64,000 bases of DNA from Acanthopleuribacter pedis (GTDB lineage Bacteria > Acidobacteriota > Holophagae > Acanthopleuribacterales > Acanthopleuribacteraceae), in NCBI RefSeq assembly GCF_017377855.1, contig NZ_JAFREP010000001.1, forward strand, positions 248,001 to 312,000, given 5' to 3'. Made by a program: the position numbers and the translations under genes. The first letter of the stretch is position 1. Each line of letters starts with the position of its first letter. Below, in pieces: positions 34,527 to 44,110 of this stretch. The notes beneath the pieces were generated by a model. The model did no database searches and was not told the DNA's origin. It worked only from the letters and a program-made list of their open reading frames with translations.

Positions 34527-35677
34527 AAAACGCTGATGATGCTCCGCTTCCCGTTCTTCATTTTATAGCGGGTTATTTAGCAAAATCGCAGACCAACGAG
34601 CTTTTTGTGTTGGGAAGAAAAAGCTCTCCATTTCTGAGGGAACCCTTTTTGGGGCGTTTTTCAGTCCTCATACAAGACGCGTCGATCACGAGATTTTCGA
34701 TGATGGTGGGTATGGTTTTTGGTGGTCTATCTCTGCTGCAAATAGGTGTCTCCATGATGGCAATCAGGGGGAGACAAATGACTTCCTGTAGGGCTGTCCA
34801 CCGAAAACTTGGGAAGGAACGGGTTTGAACCGCATTTAACCGATTGGATCCTTTTGGACGCTTGGTCCATGGTCGAAATTCGTTTCCATTCCTCTCATGG
34901 CTGCCTTGGGGTACCGCCGTTGGAAAATCAACTATCGCAAGCCGAGCACGATCGGGAAAAACCCGCCAGGTAACCATTCATGGGCTCAGCCTTTTGGCCA
35001 GGAAAGACATAAGGTTGAGTATGTCCACACCTCGAAGAAGCGGATACTGGGGCGTTTTATCCGAATTAGGGGAGTTGATCCATCTGGTTGTAGAGAGAAC
35101 TCGTGTGGTTTGGGCTAAGGCGCAAACATAAAGAGTTTAATCAACAGAAAACGGGATGGATCAACTTCGTGAATGCATTTTTGCCGGAGTTTGGAAGGGA
35201 AGCAAGGTTTTTGCTTGGTGCCGGCAGGTTGGTTCTGTGACGAAAGGGATTTCTTGGGGGTCGGCAATGAATAAACGGCGTTTTTGGAAGTTGGATCACG
35301 GCAATCTGCTTGAGAGGAAAAGGGTTTGTTCTGTCAGGGCGTGCCGAAAAAGCGGCCGGCCCTTTCTGGTTGTTTTTTTTAACGCGCCCTTTTGGGCGCA
35401 TTTGGGTGGGCGGCGTATTGCTGCTTGCTTTATTCATTCTCTTTTGTGCGAACAAGTTCCCTCGGCCTTTCTGTCGGGGCTTCTTGGGAGCGTTACGCGC
35501 ATAGCCCGCATTGCTCACGAGGATTCGTCGCGAGAAGCTGAAAGCCTTGTGAGTACGAAGGTGGCGACCGAGAGACGGCACGGGGGGCGACTTTTTGCGG
35601 ATCCGACCTTTTGGAGGGGGCGACCTCTTTTTGTGGGTCCGACCTTTCGGGGGGGAGCGACCTCTTTTTTTGTGGGT

Positions 35678-35737
35678 CCGACCTTTCGGGGGCCGACCTT
35701 TCGGGGTCCGACCTTTCGGGGGCCGACCTTTCGGCGT
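35678..35737. repeat. 15-base tandem array within R2 (first)
   Basis: CCGACCTTTCGG recurs at 35678, 35693, 35708 and 35723, exactly every 15 bases, with short G-rich spacers that vary by a base. Confidence 0.85.
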
Positions 35738-35797
35738 AGCAGCGCTACGTCGCGTATTGCTCGATTGAGTAAGGCGGATGGTCGCTCCGCGGATGGC

Positions 35798-35857
35798 CGC
35801 CCCGGAGAAGGTCGCCCCGGAGAAGGTCGCCCCGGAGAAGGTCGCCCCGGAGAAGGT
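35798..35857. repeat. 15-base tandem array within R2 (second)
   Basis: Four exact copies of CGCCCCGGAGAAGGT, starting at 35798, 35813, 35828 and 35843, followed by a partial copy. The period again is 15. Confidence 0.9.
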
Positions 35858-36157
35858 CGCCCCGCGGATGGCAAATCCTCGTGATCGCATGGGTTGCCCC
35901 GCGGCAGAACGCCCCGGGGAAGGTCGCCCCGCGGATGGCAAACCCTTGTGATCGCATGGGTTGCCCCGCGGCAGAACGCCTTGTGAGCAATGCGGGATAG
36001 AGAGACAAGGCTGCTCCGCCGTGAGGCTTCACGGGTTTAGGAGCAAGGCCTACTCCCCCGAGAATCAAAGAGTTGGGAAGCTCTATTGATTCCGAACGGT
36101 GGTCGGCGCAATGTTTAATCAGTCACAAGGGGAGGGCTGAATTGCGTGACATCTGAG

Positions 36158-36213
36158 GGGATTGGTACATCCGGGGGACTGCTGTGGCGGTAGTGCAGCG
36201 GATGTACCATCCC
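36158..36213. promoter_or_regulatory. Long hairpin of unknown role
   Basis: GGTACATCCG (36164-36173) pairs exactly with CGGATGTACC (36199-36208), flanked by GGGAT/ATCCC, with an inner CTGC/GCAG pair. It is 140 bases beyond the Gld operon terminator and unrelated in sequence to elements R1-R5. It could be a small RNA or a second transposon-like end. Confidence 0.5.
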
Positions 36214-36341
36214 ATCCCTTGGTATTGATGGCTGAATTTTACGTCTGCTGATTGTTGGGATGAGGGCTGTGATTCGTCCGTTGCGGGGATTTTGGCTGCT
36301 GCACCGTCCGTTCTGAACTGATTGACCGGCGAATCGGGAAC

Positions 36342-36370
36342 CAAAAAAAGCCGCGGATGGTGCCGCGGCC
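36342..36370 (-). terminator. Rho-independent terminator of the Gld-type operon
   Basis: GCCGCGG (36350-36356) pairs with CCGCGGC (36363-36369). On the minus strand a run of seven T's follows. It lies 80 bases after the DUF4340 gene stop. Confidence 0.85.
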
Positions 36371-36449
36371 TTTTGTGGGTTTAACATGGGCGTCACCCCG
36401 CGCGTTGCGGGGTATTTGCTGATAACCGCTTTTTAGGGCGGTGTTCCGG

Positions 36450-37499
36450 TTAGCTCTTTTCTTTTTTTTCCGGGTCCTTGAGAAGGCCGGCTTTGGTTTG
36501 TGTGAATTTCTTGGCCGTGAAATCGCCGAGTTCGTAGACCCAACTGCCATGGCGCTGATTAAAGGCTTGAACCTCGTTCATGCGCTCGAGAAGCGAGGCT
36601 TTTTCTTCAAGCTGCTCCTCGGAATCTTCCATGGATACGCCGATGCGTTGGCTTTTGTGGTTGGCGCTGATTTTCAGGTAGGTTTTGTTGTCTTTTACCG
36701 CGGTCGTGACGCGGTAGTCCGATTCGTCCTTTAGGTTAAAGGTAACTGAATTGGTGAAAGCCAGACCTTGGACTTGGGGGTCGTCGGCCAGATAAACTTT
36801 CTCGAAGCTCAGGCCCTTAAGGGCCGAGGTCACATTGTTGAGTTCCGAGGTGTTTACCTCTTTTCCGGCAGGTACATCGTTCAGGGCCAATTGGTTTTCC
36901 TGCGTGGTGATGCTGAAGTCGGGAGCGGACACTGACGCGATTTCCTCGGCGGCGATGTCCAGGATCTCTTTGTTGAGGAACTGGTCGTTTCCGGTACTCA
37001 GGAAAATGCCTTTGCTGGACAGGTAAATGTTCTGGTCGTTACCGTCAAAACGTTGCAGGTACCGGCCGCGACCGTCCTCGGTCGCTTTACCCACGCTGAA
37101 ATGGACCATTACGGTCTCGGGACCACTCTTGAGGGTGATTTCGATGTTCTCCTCGGTACCGGGCTTGGTGTGAAGCTCTGCCGCGTCGCTCTCGCCGCTG
37201 CCGGCTTCTTTTTCAAGCGCGATCTCGAGGATGTCCTTGATGAAACGGTTCACGGATTCGTTTTTGGCGGGATACCCGTGATGGCCGGCGACGACAAATT
37301 GGTCCTCGTTGCGTTTGAGAACCACTTCTTCATCGCCTTTTTTTATGTCTATTTGTTTGATGTTGTCGGGGTTGAGTTGGGAAAGGAACTTCTGCCCGCG
37401 TTCGAAACGTTCGGCGCGGGTTTGGGTGCCCTGGTAGGAAAAAACAGAGAGAAGGAAAAGCGCGGCGGCCGTCAATCCCAAGATCGCATTTTTGTTCAT
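36450..37499 (-). CDS. DUF4340-domain protein (ABC transporter auxiliary)
   Basis: A 349-residue protein: one N-terminal membrane helix (about 7-24) and a periplasmic part made of two similar repeats, each with a VVLKRNEDQFVV-like or ITTQENQLALN-like strand, matching DUF4340. Such proteins are encoded directly after GldG-like genes in many bacteria and are thought to be part of the same export machine. The ATG at 37499 has GGGAGG, and the preceding gldG-like stop is only 5 bases away. It is the last gene before the operon terminator. The membership is clear; the exact role is not known. Confidence 0.88.
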   Translation of the reverse strand: MNKNAILGLTAAALFLLSVFSYQGTQTRAERFERGQKFLSQLNPDNIKQIDIKKGDEEVVLKRNEDQFVVAGHHGYPAKNESVNRFIKDILEIALEKEAGSGESDAAELHTKPGTEENIEITLKSGPETVMVHFSVGKATEDGRGRYLQRFDGNDQNIYLSSKGIFLSTGNDQFLNKEILDIAAEEIASVSAPDFSITTQENQLALNDVPAGKEVNTSELNNVTSALKGLSFEKVYLADDPQVQGLAFTNSVTFNLKDESDYRVTTAVKDNKTYLKISANHKSQRIGVSMEDSEEQLEEKASLLERMNEVQAFNQRHGSWVYELGDFTAKKFTQTKAGLLKDPEKKEKS

Positions 37500-37504
37500 G
37501 GTGA

Positions 37505-39523
37505 TTACCTCCCCTGAATGTTGCGTTTATTGCGGCGTGAAACCACGTTTGCCAAACCAAAAATACAAACGAATAAGGGGACGGCGCCGATCATGCTGCC
37601 GCGTACCCAGAATTCGACGCCTTCCAGGCGGGCGCGTTTTTGTTTCCGGATTTCACGCAGCTCGCGGTTTCCGTCGTTGATTTTGGCGTTCAGGGTGTCG
37701 ATTTCGTCCTGCAGCTTTTTCTGGAGCAGGGCCGCGTTTTTCTCGTTGATGCCACGCTGCTTTTCGCGCAAATCGTTTTCAAACTGCTCGATTTCCGTGC
37801 GAATCTTGCGTTCTTGCTCAAGCATTTCGCTATCAGCTTGTGCTTCGATTTGGTCAAACAGCTCAAACGGGCGCTTAATCCGCTGTTTGCTGCGAACATT
37901 CATCAACTCTTTGGCGCCGAGCAGGTAGTCGACCGAGTTGAGCAACACCTTGTAGTTGTCGTTGGCCGCGGCCAAGCCGAAAAACGAGCGCTGGAACGCG
38001 AGTTGATCGGTGATGAAGTCAACATCGCTGAATACCAGCACGCTTGCATCGGCGTGGGTGGCGGGATCAATGGCCTCTTTTTTGACCATCTCGGCATCTT
38101 CAGGAACGGGCATTTGCATGCCTGGCGGCATACCCGGCGGTGGTTTTGGTGCTTCCTTCGGGAATTCCAAGCCCTCGGGGAAGGCGTCGGCCAGACGGCC
38201 TTTGATCAGGTACGCCAGTACAATCTCTTCTTCTGACGCATTGTATTGGTCGAGGAATTTGGTGGGTGTGTTCAGGTCGGTGAAGTGAAGCGTGTCACCG
38301 CCTTGGCTGAAGCCGGGAAGAATGGTGAGTGTGCCGCCGGCGGCGGTGGTTTTCAGGATGGGGGTGAATTCGGCGGTGGCCTTGTCGGTTTTTTCGAGCG
38401 GCCCGGCAAGGAAAAAGCGCAGGTTGCTTAAACCGTTGGTGATGGGAATGTCAGGATTCGCCACGGCCGCCATGTGTTTGTCTTCGATGGACAAATCGGT
38501 GATGACCTTTTGCGCATGGCCGCGGCGGTCGACCATCCGTTTGGCGCCCAGCTCGTAATCAACTACAAACTGGTCCTCGGGACGACGAAGGCCCCAGGCG
38601 TCGGTCAAGGGGTTCAAGCTGGAGGCCGGCTTGTACTGAATGGCGGCCCAGGGGTTTTGCGGATTCTGTTCGGGTTGGTCCTCAATGCTGTAGGGATCCA
38701 GGAACAACATGGTATTGCCGCCGGTGACGACCCATTCGTTAATCGCCCACAGCTGTTTTTGGCTGAAATCGCGGGGGTGGATGATCATCAACAGATCGTA
38801 ATCTTCCTTAGAGTACTGCTCCGCCTCCGCGTCGACCAACTTCACATCGTACTGCTCCTTGAGCACTTCCATGCTGGACCAGGGCTGGCTGGGCGCTTTA
38901 CCCTGCGCTTGCAACAACTGGTTCATGTAGGGGTTGTTGTCGGGCAGTGGCTCAACACCGGACACAATGCCGATACGCTTTTTGGTGGGCCAGATCAGGT
39001 TGTAGATGCGCTTGGAGATTTCGTACTCAATGGTTTCCTGTTTGTCCGGCGACATGAACTCGATGATGTCGCGGCTGCCGGTTTGGGTTTGGAAGACCAT
39101 CCCGAAAAAGAACAAGTCCCCGTATTGGTTGATGGGTTTGCCGTCGAGGCCGAAATCCGTCGCGTCCTGAGCTTCGTCGCTGTCAGGTACGGGGTCGATG
39201 AAAGACACCTTAATTTTGCCGTTACCGTAGCGCTCGTATTCTTTGAGCAGATTGCGAATGTAGTTTTCGTAAGTGACGAATCCTTTGATCATTTGTGGCA
39301 ATGATTTACCGGCGGTGTGGGAGAAATACAAACGCACTTCTATCGGTTTCACACCCTCGTTTTGCATCTTTTCGAGGATTTGGTGCGTGCCCTCGGTCAA
39401 CGAGTAGAGTTTGGTCTCGGTGAGGTCGAGTCGGACGCCCTGGGTGTGGTTGTAAATCAAATGGACCGAGAAGATGGTGATCAAGGCGATAAAAAGAATG
39501 GTGATGGGTCGATTATTTTTCAA
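37505..39523 (-). CDS. GldG-like ABC transporter auxiliary protein
   Basis: A 672-residue protein: N-terminal membrane helix (about 7-24), the periplasmic ABC_transp_aux/GldG domain (RLDLTETKLYSLTEGTHQIL; YLDPYS-like LFLDPYSIED), a proline-rich segment (PPPGMPPGM), a coiled coil (about 560-640) and a second membrane helix at the C-terminus. GldG works with the GldF permease and GldA ATPase; in Bacteroidota they are needed for gliding, in others for unknown export. The start is TTG at 39523 with a near-perfect AGGAGG. It overlaps nothing but is 9 bases after the permease stop. Confidence 0.9.
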   Translation of the reverse strand: MKNNRPITILFIALITIFSVHLIYNHTQGVRLDLTETKLYSLTEGTHQILEKMQNEGVKPIEVRLYFSHTAGKSLPQMIKGFVTYENYIRNLLKEYERYGNGKIKVSFIDPVPDSDEAQDATDFGLDGKPINQYGDLFFFGMVFQTQTGSRDIIEFMSPDKQETIEYEISKRIYNLIWPTKKRIGIVSGVEPLPDNNPYMNQLLQAQGKAPSQPWSSMEVLKEQYDVKLVDAEAEQYSKEDYDLLMIIHPRDFSQKQLWAINEWVVTGGNTMLFLDPYSIEDQPEQNPQNPWAAIQYKPASSLNPLTDAWGLRRPEDQFVVDYELGAKRMVDRRGHAQKVITDLSIEDKHMAAVANPDIPITNGLSNLRFFLAGPLEKTDKATAEFTPILKTTAAGGTLTILPGFSQGGDTLHFTDLNTPTKFLDQYNASEEEIVLAYLIKGRLADAFPEGLEFPKEAPKPPPGMPPGMQMPVPEDAEMVKKEAIDPATHADASVLVFSDVDFITDQLAFQRSFFGLAAANDNYKVLLNSVDYLLGAKELMNVRSKQRIKRPFELFDQIEAQADSEMLEQERKIRTEIEQFENDLREKQRGINEKNAALLQKKLQDEIDTLNAKINDGNRELREIRKQKRARLEGVEFWVRGSMIGAVPLFVCIFGLANVVSRRNKRNIQGR

Positions 39524-39532
39524 GGTTTCCTC

Positions 39533-40288
39533 CTAAGACGCCTTGAGTTGGTTGAGCAACATCATGCCGCAGCCGAGCCAGCCGACAATCAAGACGGCAA
39601 AAAAGGCAAAGACACGGAACTCAAGCAACCCACGCGTTAAAGAGTGGAAATGATCGAAGAGGCTTAAGGCGGCCAGGATCTGCTCCAGGTAACCGCCGAT
39701 GAAGGCGATGCTCCCGAAGAATTCGAGAACCTGTGGCAGGCCCAAGGAAAGCAGGCTCACGGAAGCGGCGACCGACAAAATAAAGGAGACCACCTGATTT
39801 TTGGTCAGTGCCGAGAACAACATGCCGATGGCGAGAAAGGCTCCGGCCAAGAGGAACGAGCCTAGGTAACCGGTGATGATGGTGCCCCAGTCGGGATCAC
39901 CGAGAATCGCGACCCAAATCACCATTGGGAAGGTCAGCAGCAGCGCGACTCCCAAAAAGGACCAGCCGGCGAGGAACTTACCCAGGTAAGAACCCTCAAG
40001 GGTGATGGGCAGGGTGAACAGCAGTTCGACGGTGCCGGTTTTGCGTTCTTCGGCCCAGAGCCGCATGGCGACAGCGGGCACCAGCATGACAAAAATATGC
40101 GGAAGGAAACGGAAAAACGGGGTAAGGGCGGCCTGGCGGATTTCGAGGAATTGTCCGAAATCGCGGGAAACCGTCAGCCAGCCGCTTGCCATTAGGAAAA
40201 TCACGAGAAAAATGTAACCCAGCGGTGTGGCGAAGTACCCTTGGAACTCGCGTTTAAACACGGCTTTTAGTCCGGTGTAGCGACTCAT
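39533..40288 (-). CDS. GldF-like ABC-2 permease
   Basis: A 251-residue protein with six membrane helices of the ABC-2 type. The opening KREFQGYFATPLGYIFLVIF and the segment MRLWAEERKTGTVELLFTLP are characteristic of GldF and NosY-type permeases. It forms the membrane channel of the transporter whose ATPase precedes it. The ATG at 40288 overlaps the ATPase stop by 4 bases (ATGA), so translation is coupled. Confidence 0.92.
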   Translation of the reverse strand: MSRYTGLKAVFKREFQGYFATPLGYIFLVIFLMASGWLTVSRDFGQFLEIRQAALTPFFRFLPHIFVMLVPAVAMRLWAEERKTGTVELLFTLPITLEGSYLGKFLAGWSFLGVALLLTFPMVIWVAILGDPDWGTIITGYLGSFLLAGAFLAIGMLFSALTKNQVVSFILSVAASVSLLSLGLPQVLEFFGSIAFIGGYLEQILAALSLFDHFHSLTRGLLEFRVFAFFAVLIVGWLGCGMMLLNQLKAS

Positions 40289-41214
40289 GCACAGACCCCC
40301 TCGGTAATTTCGCGAAATAGTTCTTCCAGGCGTCCTTCCAAAACCGCGATGGATTCAATCTCGCGGCCCTCGAGCATGGCCATCACTTGGTTGAGGTGAT
40401 TGGCGCGGTCCTTGGGGACAATTTCCCATTCGGTTTCGGTCTGGCGTACCAGGCGTTCGCACCAATTCTGGGCGCTGATCTTGTCGGCTAACGCCTTATC
40501 CGGTTCGCGCAATACCAAACGAATCACATTGTGGTTACCGGCGCGGCCCATCAGTTCGCGTGGGGTGCTGTCGACCAACATCTGACCGCGGGAAATGATG
40601 AGGGCGCGGTTGCACACGCGCTCGACCTCGTCGAGGATGTGGGTCGAAAGAATGATGGCCTTGTTGCGGGCAATGCGGTTGATCAGGTCTTGAACCAACG
40701 CTTTTTGGTTGGGATCCAGGCCGTCGGTGGGTTCGTCGAGAATCAGAACCTCGGGGTCGTGAATCAAGGCTTGGGCCAGACCCACGCGGCGTTTAAAACC
40801 CTTGGACAGGGTTTCCACGGTTTGGTGAACGACGCGTTCCAAACCCGTCATTTCAACGACCCGTGCGATGGCCGCGGCGCTGTCGGCCACGTTGCGTGCC
40901 TCGGCGACGAATTGGAGAAACCCGGTTACGGTCATTTCACCGTAGGCGGGAGCACTCTCCGGCAAGTAGCCGATTTTTTGGCGGACGGCCAACGACTCGG
41001 TCAAGGTGTCGTGGCCCGCGACGTGAACACTGCCCGCATCCTGCTCCAAAAAGCAGGTAATGATTTTCATGGCGGTCGATTTCCCGGCGCCGTTGGGGCC
41101 CAAAAAGCCGAAAATATCGCCGCGGCGGACTTGAAAACTGATGTCGTCAACAGCCTTGATGGCGCCGAACGATTTTTTGATGTTTTTCACATCTACCAGA
41201 ATTTCACTTTCCAT
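40285..41214 (-). CDS. GldA-like ABC transporter ATPase
   Basis: A 309-residue ATPase: Walker A GPNGAGKST (39-47), signature LSKGFKRRVG (136-145), Walker B VLILDEPTDG (156-165) and the switch histidine in STHILDEVE. The C-terminal extension of about 70 residues is typical of GldA/CcmA-like proteins. It powers the GldF-like permease. The first gene of the operon, with ATG at 41214 and GAGG upstream. All catalytic motifs are intact. Confidence 0.94.
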   Translation of the reverse strand: MESEILVDVKNIKKSFGAIKAVDDISFQVRRGDIFGFLGPNGAGKSTAMKIITCFLEQDAGSVHVAGHDTLTESLAVRQKIGYLPESAPAYGEMTVTGFLQFVAEARNVADSAAAIARVVEMTGLERVVHQTVETLSKGFKRRVGLAQALIHDPEVLILDEPTDGLDPNQKALVQDLINRIARNKAIILSTHILDEVERVCNRALIISRGQMLVDSTPRELMGRAGNHNVIRLVLREPDKALADKISAQNWCERLVRQTETEWEIVPKDRANHLNQVMAMLEGREIESIAVLEGRLEELFREITEGVCA

Positions 41215-41885
41215 CCTAATTTCCTCTTTTAGTCGAAAAGATTGAACCCGTCGGCCGAGTCAGAAGCGGCGCGGGATTCAAGGGCGCGGCACCGTGTGAG
41301 GCGCCGGCGGGTGGGTTGGCAAACGTGGTTTGCTTCGATGTCGGCCGAGGATAAATCATAGAATCGTCGGGGGGTGCCCCTTCGGTCGTCACGTAAGGCG
41401 GAACGGCGTGACAAGATGTCGGTCCAAACGTCGAATTGACGCCGAACCCGCGCCAATAGGACGTGGGCCGGGTCGTTTCACCATGCGGAAGCCAGATACA
41501 TACCAAATCGGCGTATGAGCTCGGGCCTGCAAAATGAAGTTAAGCCGCTCACTGTAGCATAACCCGTCGGGAAAACCGGCATGATCCCCACTTTAACCGC
41601 CCACCTTGTGTCGGCCGCCGATTATCGTTTGTCGCCGAGGGGCGCTCGGTTTAGAATGTTGAACTCGTGTGATGAACACGGGTTGTTTGCTCGTAACCCG
41701 TAAGGCGCATCAGTGTTCGCCGCCGCGGGCGGGAACAGGGACCGCAATGGCGCGGTCGGTGCGTGTACGGGGTTGCATCGCCCAATGCGAAGGTGCCGCG
41801 AAATGCGCCATGGTCCGGTCCCGGGAGCTACAGGTAGCTGTGTTTCCATCGACCGCGACCCACTAGGGTACGGGGATACACATTT
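41215..41885. other. Intergenic region between divergent operons
   Basis: About 670 bases between the Gld-type operon (-) and purL (+). It should contain promoters for both. No purine riboswitch-like structure, PurR box or small gene could be supported; the frames present are shadows of GC-rich DNA. Confidence 0.4.
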
Positions 41886-44105
41886 ATGAAAGAACCGGTG
41901 GTAACTGTCGCGTTAGCCAAAGAACATGGTTTGACCGAAGCGGAATTTGACAAAGCTTGCGCCATTTTGGGCCGCACCCCCAGCTTCACCGAACTGGGTA
42001 TTTTTTCAGCCATGTGGTCGGAGCACTGCTCCTACAAAAGCTCCAAAATTCATCTTAAAAAATTACCAACGACCGGCAAGCAAGTGGTCATCGGTCCGGG
42101 CGAGAACGCCGGCGCGGTTGATTTAGGGGACGGCCTCTGTGCCGTTTTCAAAATGGAGAGCCACAACCACCCCAGTTTTATCGAGCCATACCAAGGCGCC
42201 GCGACCGGTGTCGGCGGCATCTTGCGGGATGTCTTCACCATGGGCGCGCGGCCCGTCGCCAACATGAACGCCTTGCGTTTCGGCGACATTGGCGAAGCCC
42301 ACATGCGCTACCTCGTCAAAGGGGTGACCAAGGGGATCGGCGACTACGGTAACTGCATGGGCATTCCCACCGTCGGTGGCGAGGTCTTTTTCGATCCCGC
42401 CTACCAGAACAATATTTTGGTGAACGCGATGACGGTCGGTTTGGTCGAACGCGACGCCATTTTCCTTGGCGAGGCGTCCGGTGTGGGCAACGTGGCCGTG
42501 TATGTCGGCGCCAAAACAGGTCGGGACGGCATCCACGGTGCCTCGATGGCCTCCGAGGAATTTAACGAAGACTCTGAGAAAAAACGCCCGACGGTTCAGG
42601 TCGGCGATCCTTTTACCGAGAAACTGTTGCTCGAAGCCCTGATGGAGCTTTATCCGACCGGTGCCGTCATCGGGATTCAGGACATGGGGGCGGCCGGGTT
42701 GACCTCCTCCAGTTTTGAAATGGCGGGTCGTGCCGGTTCCGGTATTGAGTTCGATCTGGGCAAGGTGCCTACCCGCGAGGAGGGCATGACCGCATACGAA
42801 ATCATGCTCAGCGAAAGTCAGGAACGCATGTTGCTGGTGTGCCAACCCGAACGCGTTGACGAGGTCAAACGCATTTTCGAAAAATGGGACCTTTCGGCGG
42901 CAGTGATCGGTACGGTGACCGACAGCGGCCGTGTTCGGATTAAAAGTCCCCAGGGCGAATGGGTGGTGGACATGCCGGTCGGCCCCTTGGCCGATGAGGC
43001 GCCCCAGTACGACCGTCCCTACAGCGAACATCCGATGGTTGCCGAATACCGCGCCTTCGACACCACACCGTATCGCGAACTCAGCGATGCAAACGGGGTT
43101 TTGCGCCAATTGCTCGCCTGCCCCAACATCGCTTCCAAAAAATGGTTCTACCGTCAATACGACCACACGGTGCAAACCAACACGGTCCAAGGCCCGGATG
43201 CGGCCGAGGCGGCGGTGGTACGCATCAAAGACACCGATAAGGCGATTGCGGTTACCGCGGATTGTAACCCCCGTTTTGTGCAGCTCGACCCCCACCTGGG
43301 CACGGCCCACGCGGTGGCCGAGGCGGCGCGCAACATCTCCTGCACGGGTGGTAAACCCCTGGCGATTACCGATTGCCTGAACTTTGGCAATCCCGAGAAC
43401 CCCCACATTATGTGGCAGTTTAAAACCAGTCTCGACGGGATGGGCGAGGCCTGTCGCGCCCTCGACACGCCGGTCATTTCCGGCAACGTGAGTCTGTACA
43501 ACGAAACCAACGGCAAGGCGATTTTCCCAACACCTTCGGTCGGGATGGTCGGTTTGCTGAACAAGCGGCGTCACCACGCGGTGAACAGCTTCCACAAAAG
43601 CGGCTTGCACGTGTTTGTTCTGGGCGAAACGGCCGAGGAACTGGGGGGTAGTGAATACTTGGCGACGGTGCATGGCGTGACCAACGGTGCTTTGCCCGCG
43701 TTGGATTTGGCTTTTGAAGCCAAGCTCAACCAATTCCTCCAAGACGCTGTTGCCAAAAGCGTCGTCAAAGTCGCGCGCGATTGTTCGCTCGGCGGTTTGG
43801 CGGTTGCCCTTGCCAAATGTACCTTCGGTCACGGCGTCGGTTTGAAGGCGGTGCTCCAGTCGACCTGTAGCCCGGCCGCGACCCTGTTCGGGGAAAGTGC
43901 TGGTCGTGTTGTTGTCGCGGTTGAGGCCAAACAGGCCGATACCTTGGTGAATGCCGCGGCCGATCAAGGCATTGCTTGCAGCTTTCTGGGGGAAAGCGGC
44001 GGCGAGACCTTCAGCATCACTTTAAATGAAACGGAAATGGTCGGCGGCGACGTCGCCGAATTGGCCGATCTTTGGCAAAACGGCTTGGAACGGGTTTTGA
44101 ACTAG
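41886..44105 (+). CDS. purL: Phosphoribosylformylglycinamidine synthase subunit PurL
   Basis: A 739-residue protein, the small PurL form that needs PurQ and PurS to make FGAM from FGAR with ATP and glutamine-derived ammonia (step 4 of purine synthesis). Family segments include [31 protein letters not shown] and [11 protein letters not shown], with a second half repeating the fold ([31 protein letters not shown]). The ATG at 41886 is clear. PurQ and PurS are not in the window. It overlaps nothing and is followed 5 bases later by purF. Confidence 0.97.
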   Translation: MKEPVVTVALAKEHGLTEAEFDKACAILGRTPSFTELGIFSAMWSEHCSYKSSKIHLKKLPTTGKQVVIGPGENAGAVDLGDGLCAVFKMESHNHPSFIEPYQGAATGVGGILRDVFTMGARPVANMNALRFGDIGEAHMRYLVKGVTKGIGDYGNCMGIPTVGGEVFFDPAYQNNILVNAMTVGLVERDAIFLGEASGVGNVAVYVGAKTGRDGIHGASMASEEFNEDSEKKRPTVQVGDPFTEKLLLEALMELYPTGAVIGIQDMGAAGLTSSSFEMAGRAGSGIEFDLGKVPTREEGMTAYEIMLSESQERMLLVCQPERVDEVKRIFEKWDLSAAVIGTVTDSGRVRIKSPQGEWVVDMPVGPLADEAPQYDRPYSEHPMVAEYRAFDTTPYRELSDANGVLRQLLACPNIASKKWFYRQYDHTVQTNTVQGPDAAEAAVVRIKDTDKAIAVTADCNPRFVQLDPHLGTAHAVAEAARNISCTGGKPLAITDCLNFGNPENPHIMWQFKTSLDGMGEACRALDTPVISGNVSLYNETNGKAIFPTPSVGMVGLLNKRRHHAVNSFHKSGLHVFVLGETAEELGGSEYLATVHGVTNGALPALDLAFEAKLNQFLQDAVAKSVVKVARDCSLGGLAVALAKCTFGHGVGLKAVLQSTCSPAATLFGESAGRVVVAVEAKQADTLVNAAADQGIACSFLGESGGETFSITLNETEMVGGDVAELADLWQNGLERVLN

Positions 44106-44110
44106 GGGGA

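Larger units (their letters stand above)
35503..35998 (+). repeat. Palindromic dispersed element R2 (expanded long form)
   Basis: Arms CCCGCATTGCTCACGAGG (35505-35522) and CCTTGTGAGCAATGCGGG (35979-35996). Relative to the other copies, T to G in the left arm is matched by A to C in the right arm, which keeps the pairing. Internally it carries the same unique segments as R1 in opposite orientation (ATTCGTCGCGAGAAGCTGAA, 35523-35542, and a CATGGGTTGCCCC segment), plus two 15-base tandem arrays and a 60-base direct duplication (35853-35912 and 35920-35979). An internal CCTTGTGAG is at 35545-35553. Confidence 0.85.
34527..36449. other. Gene-poor stretch of 1.9 kb
   Basis: The longest gene-free stretch in the window. 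It holds palindromic element R2 with two 15-base tandem arrays (35503-35998), a separate long hairpin (36158-36213) and the terminator of the Gld-type operon (36342-36369). Several frames longer than 70 codons exist on both strands, but none has a ribosome site plus plausible composition. Those over R2 are produced by repeated DNA. I see no integrase, transposase or tRNA. Confidence 0.6.

Noticed and set aside
34573..34977. Minus-strand frame of 134 codons in the gene-poor stretch
   Set aside because: Checked as a possible transposase remnant, but there are no DDE or other motifs and no start signal.
35156..35884. Plus-strand frame of 242 codons in the same region
   Set aside because: Same reason: tandem DNA repeats keep all frames open; no start signal and biased composition.
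35141..35941. Long minus-strand frame (266 codons) with pentapeptide-like repeats over element R2
   Set aside because: No ribosome site, the frame is made by 15-base DNA repeats inside a palindromic element, and the plus strand is equally open. R1, a related copy, does not keep the frame.
42123..43967. 614-codon frame on the minus strand inside purL
   Set aside because: Shadow of a real GC-rich gene. purL is complete on the other strand.
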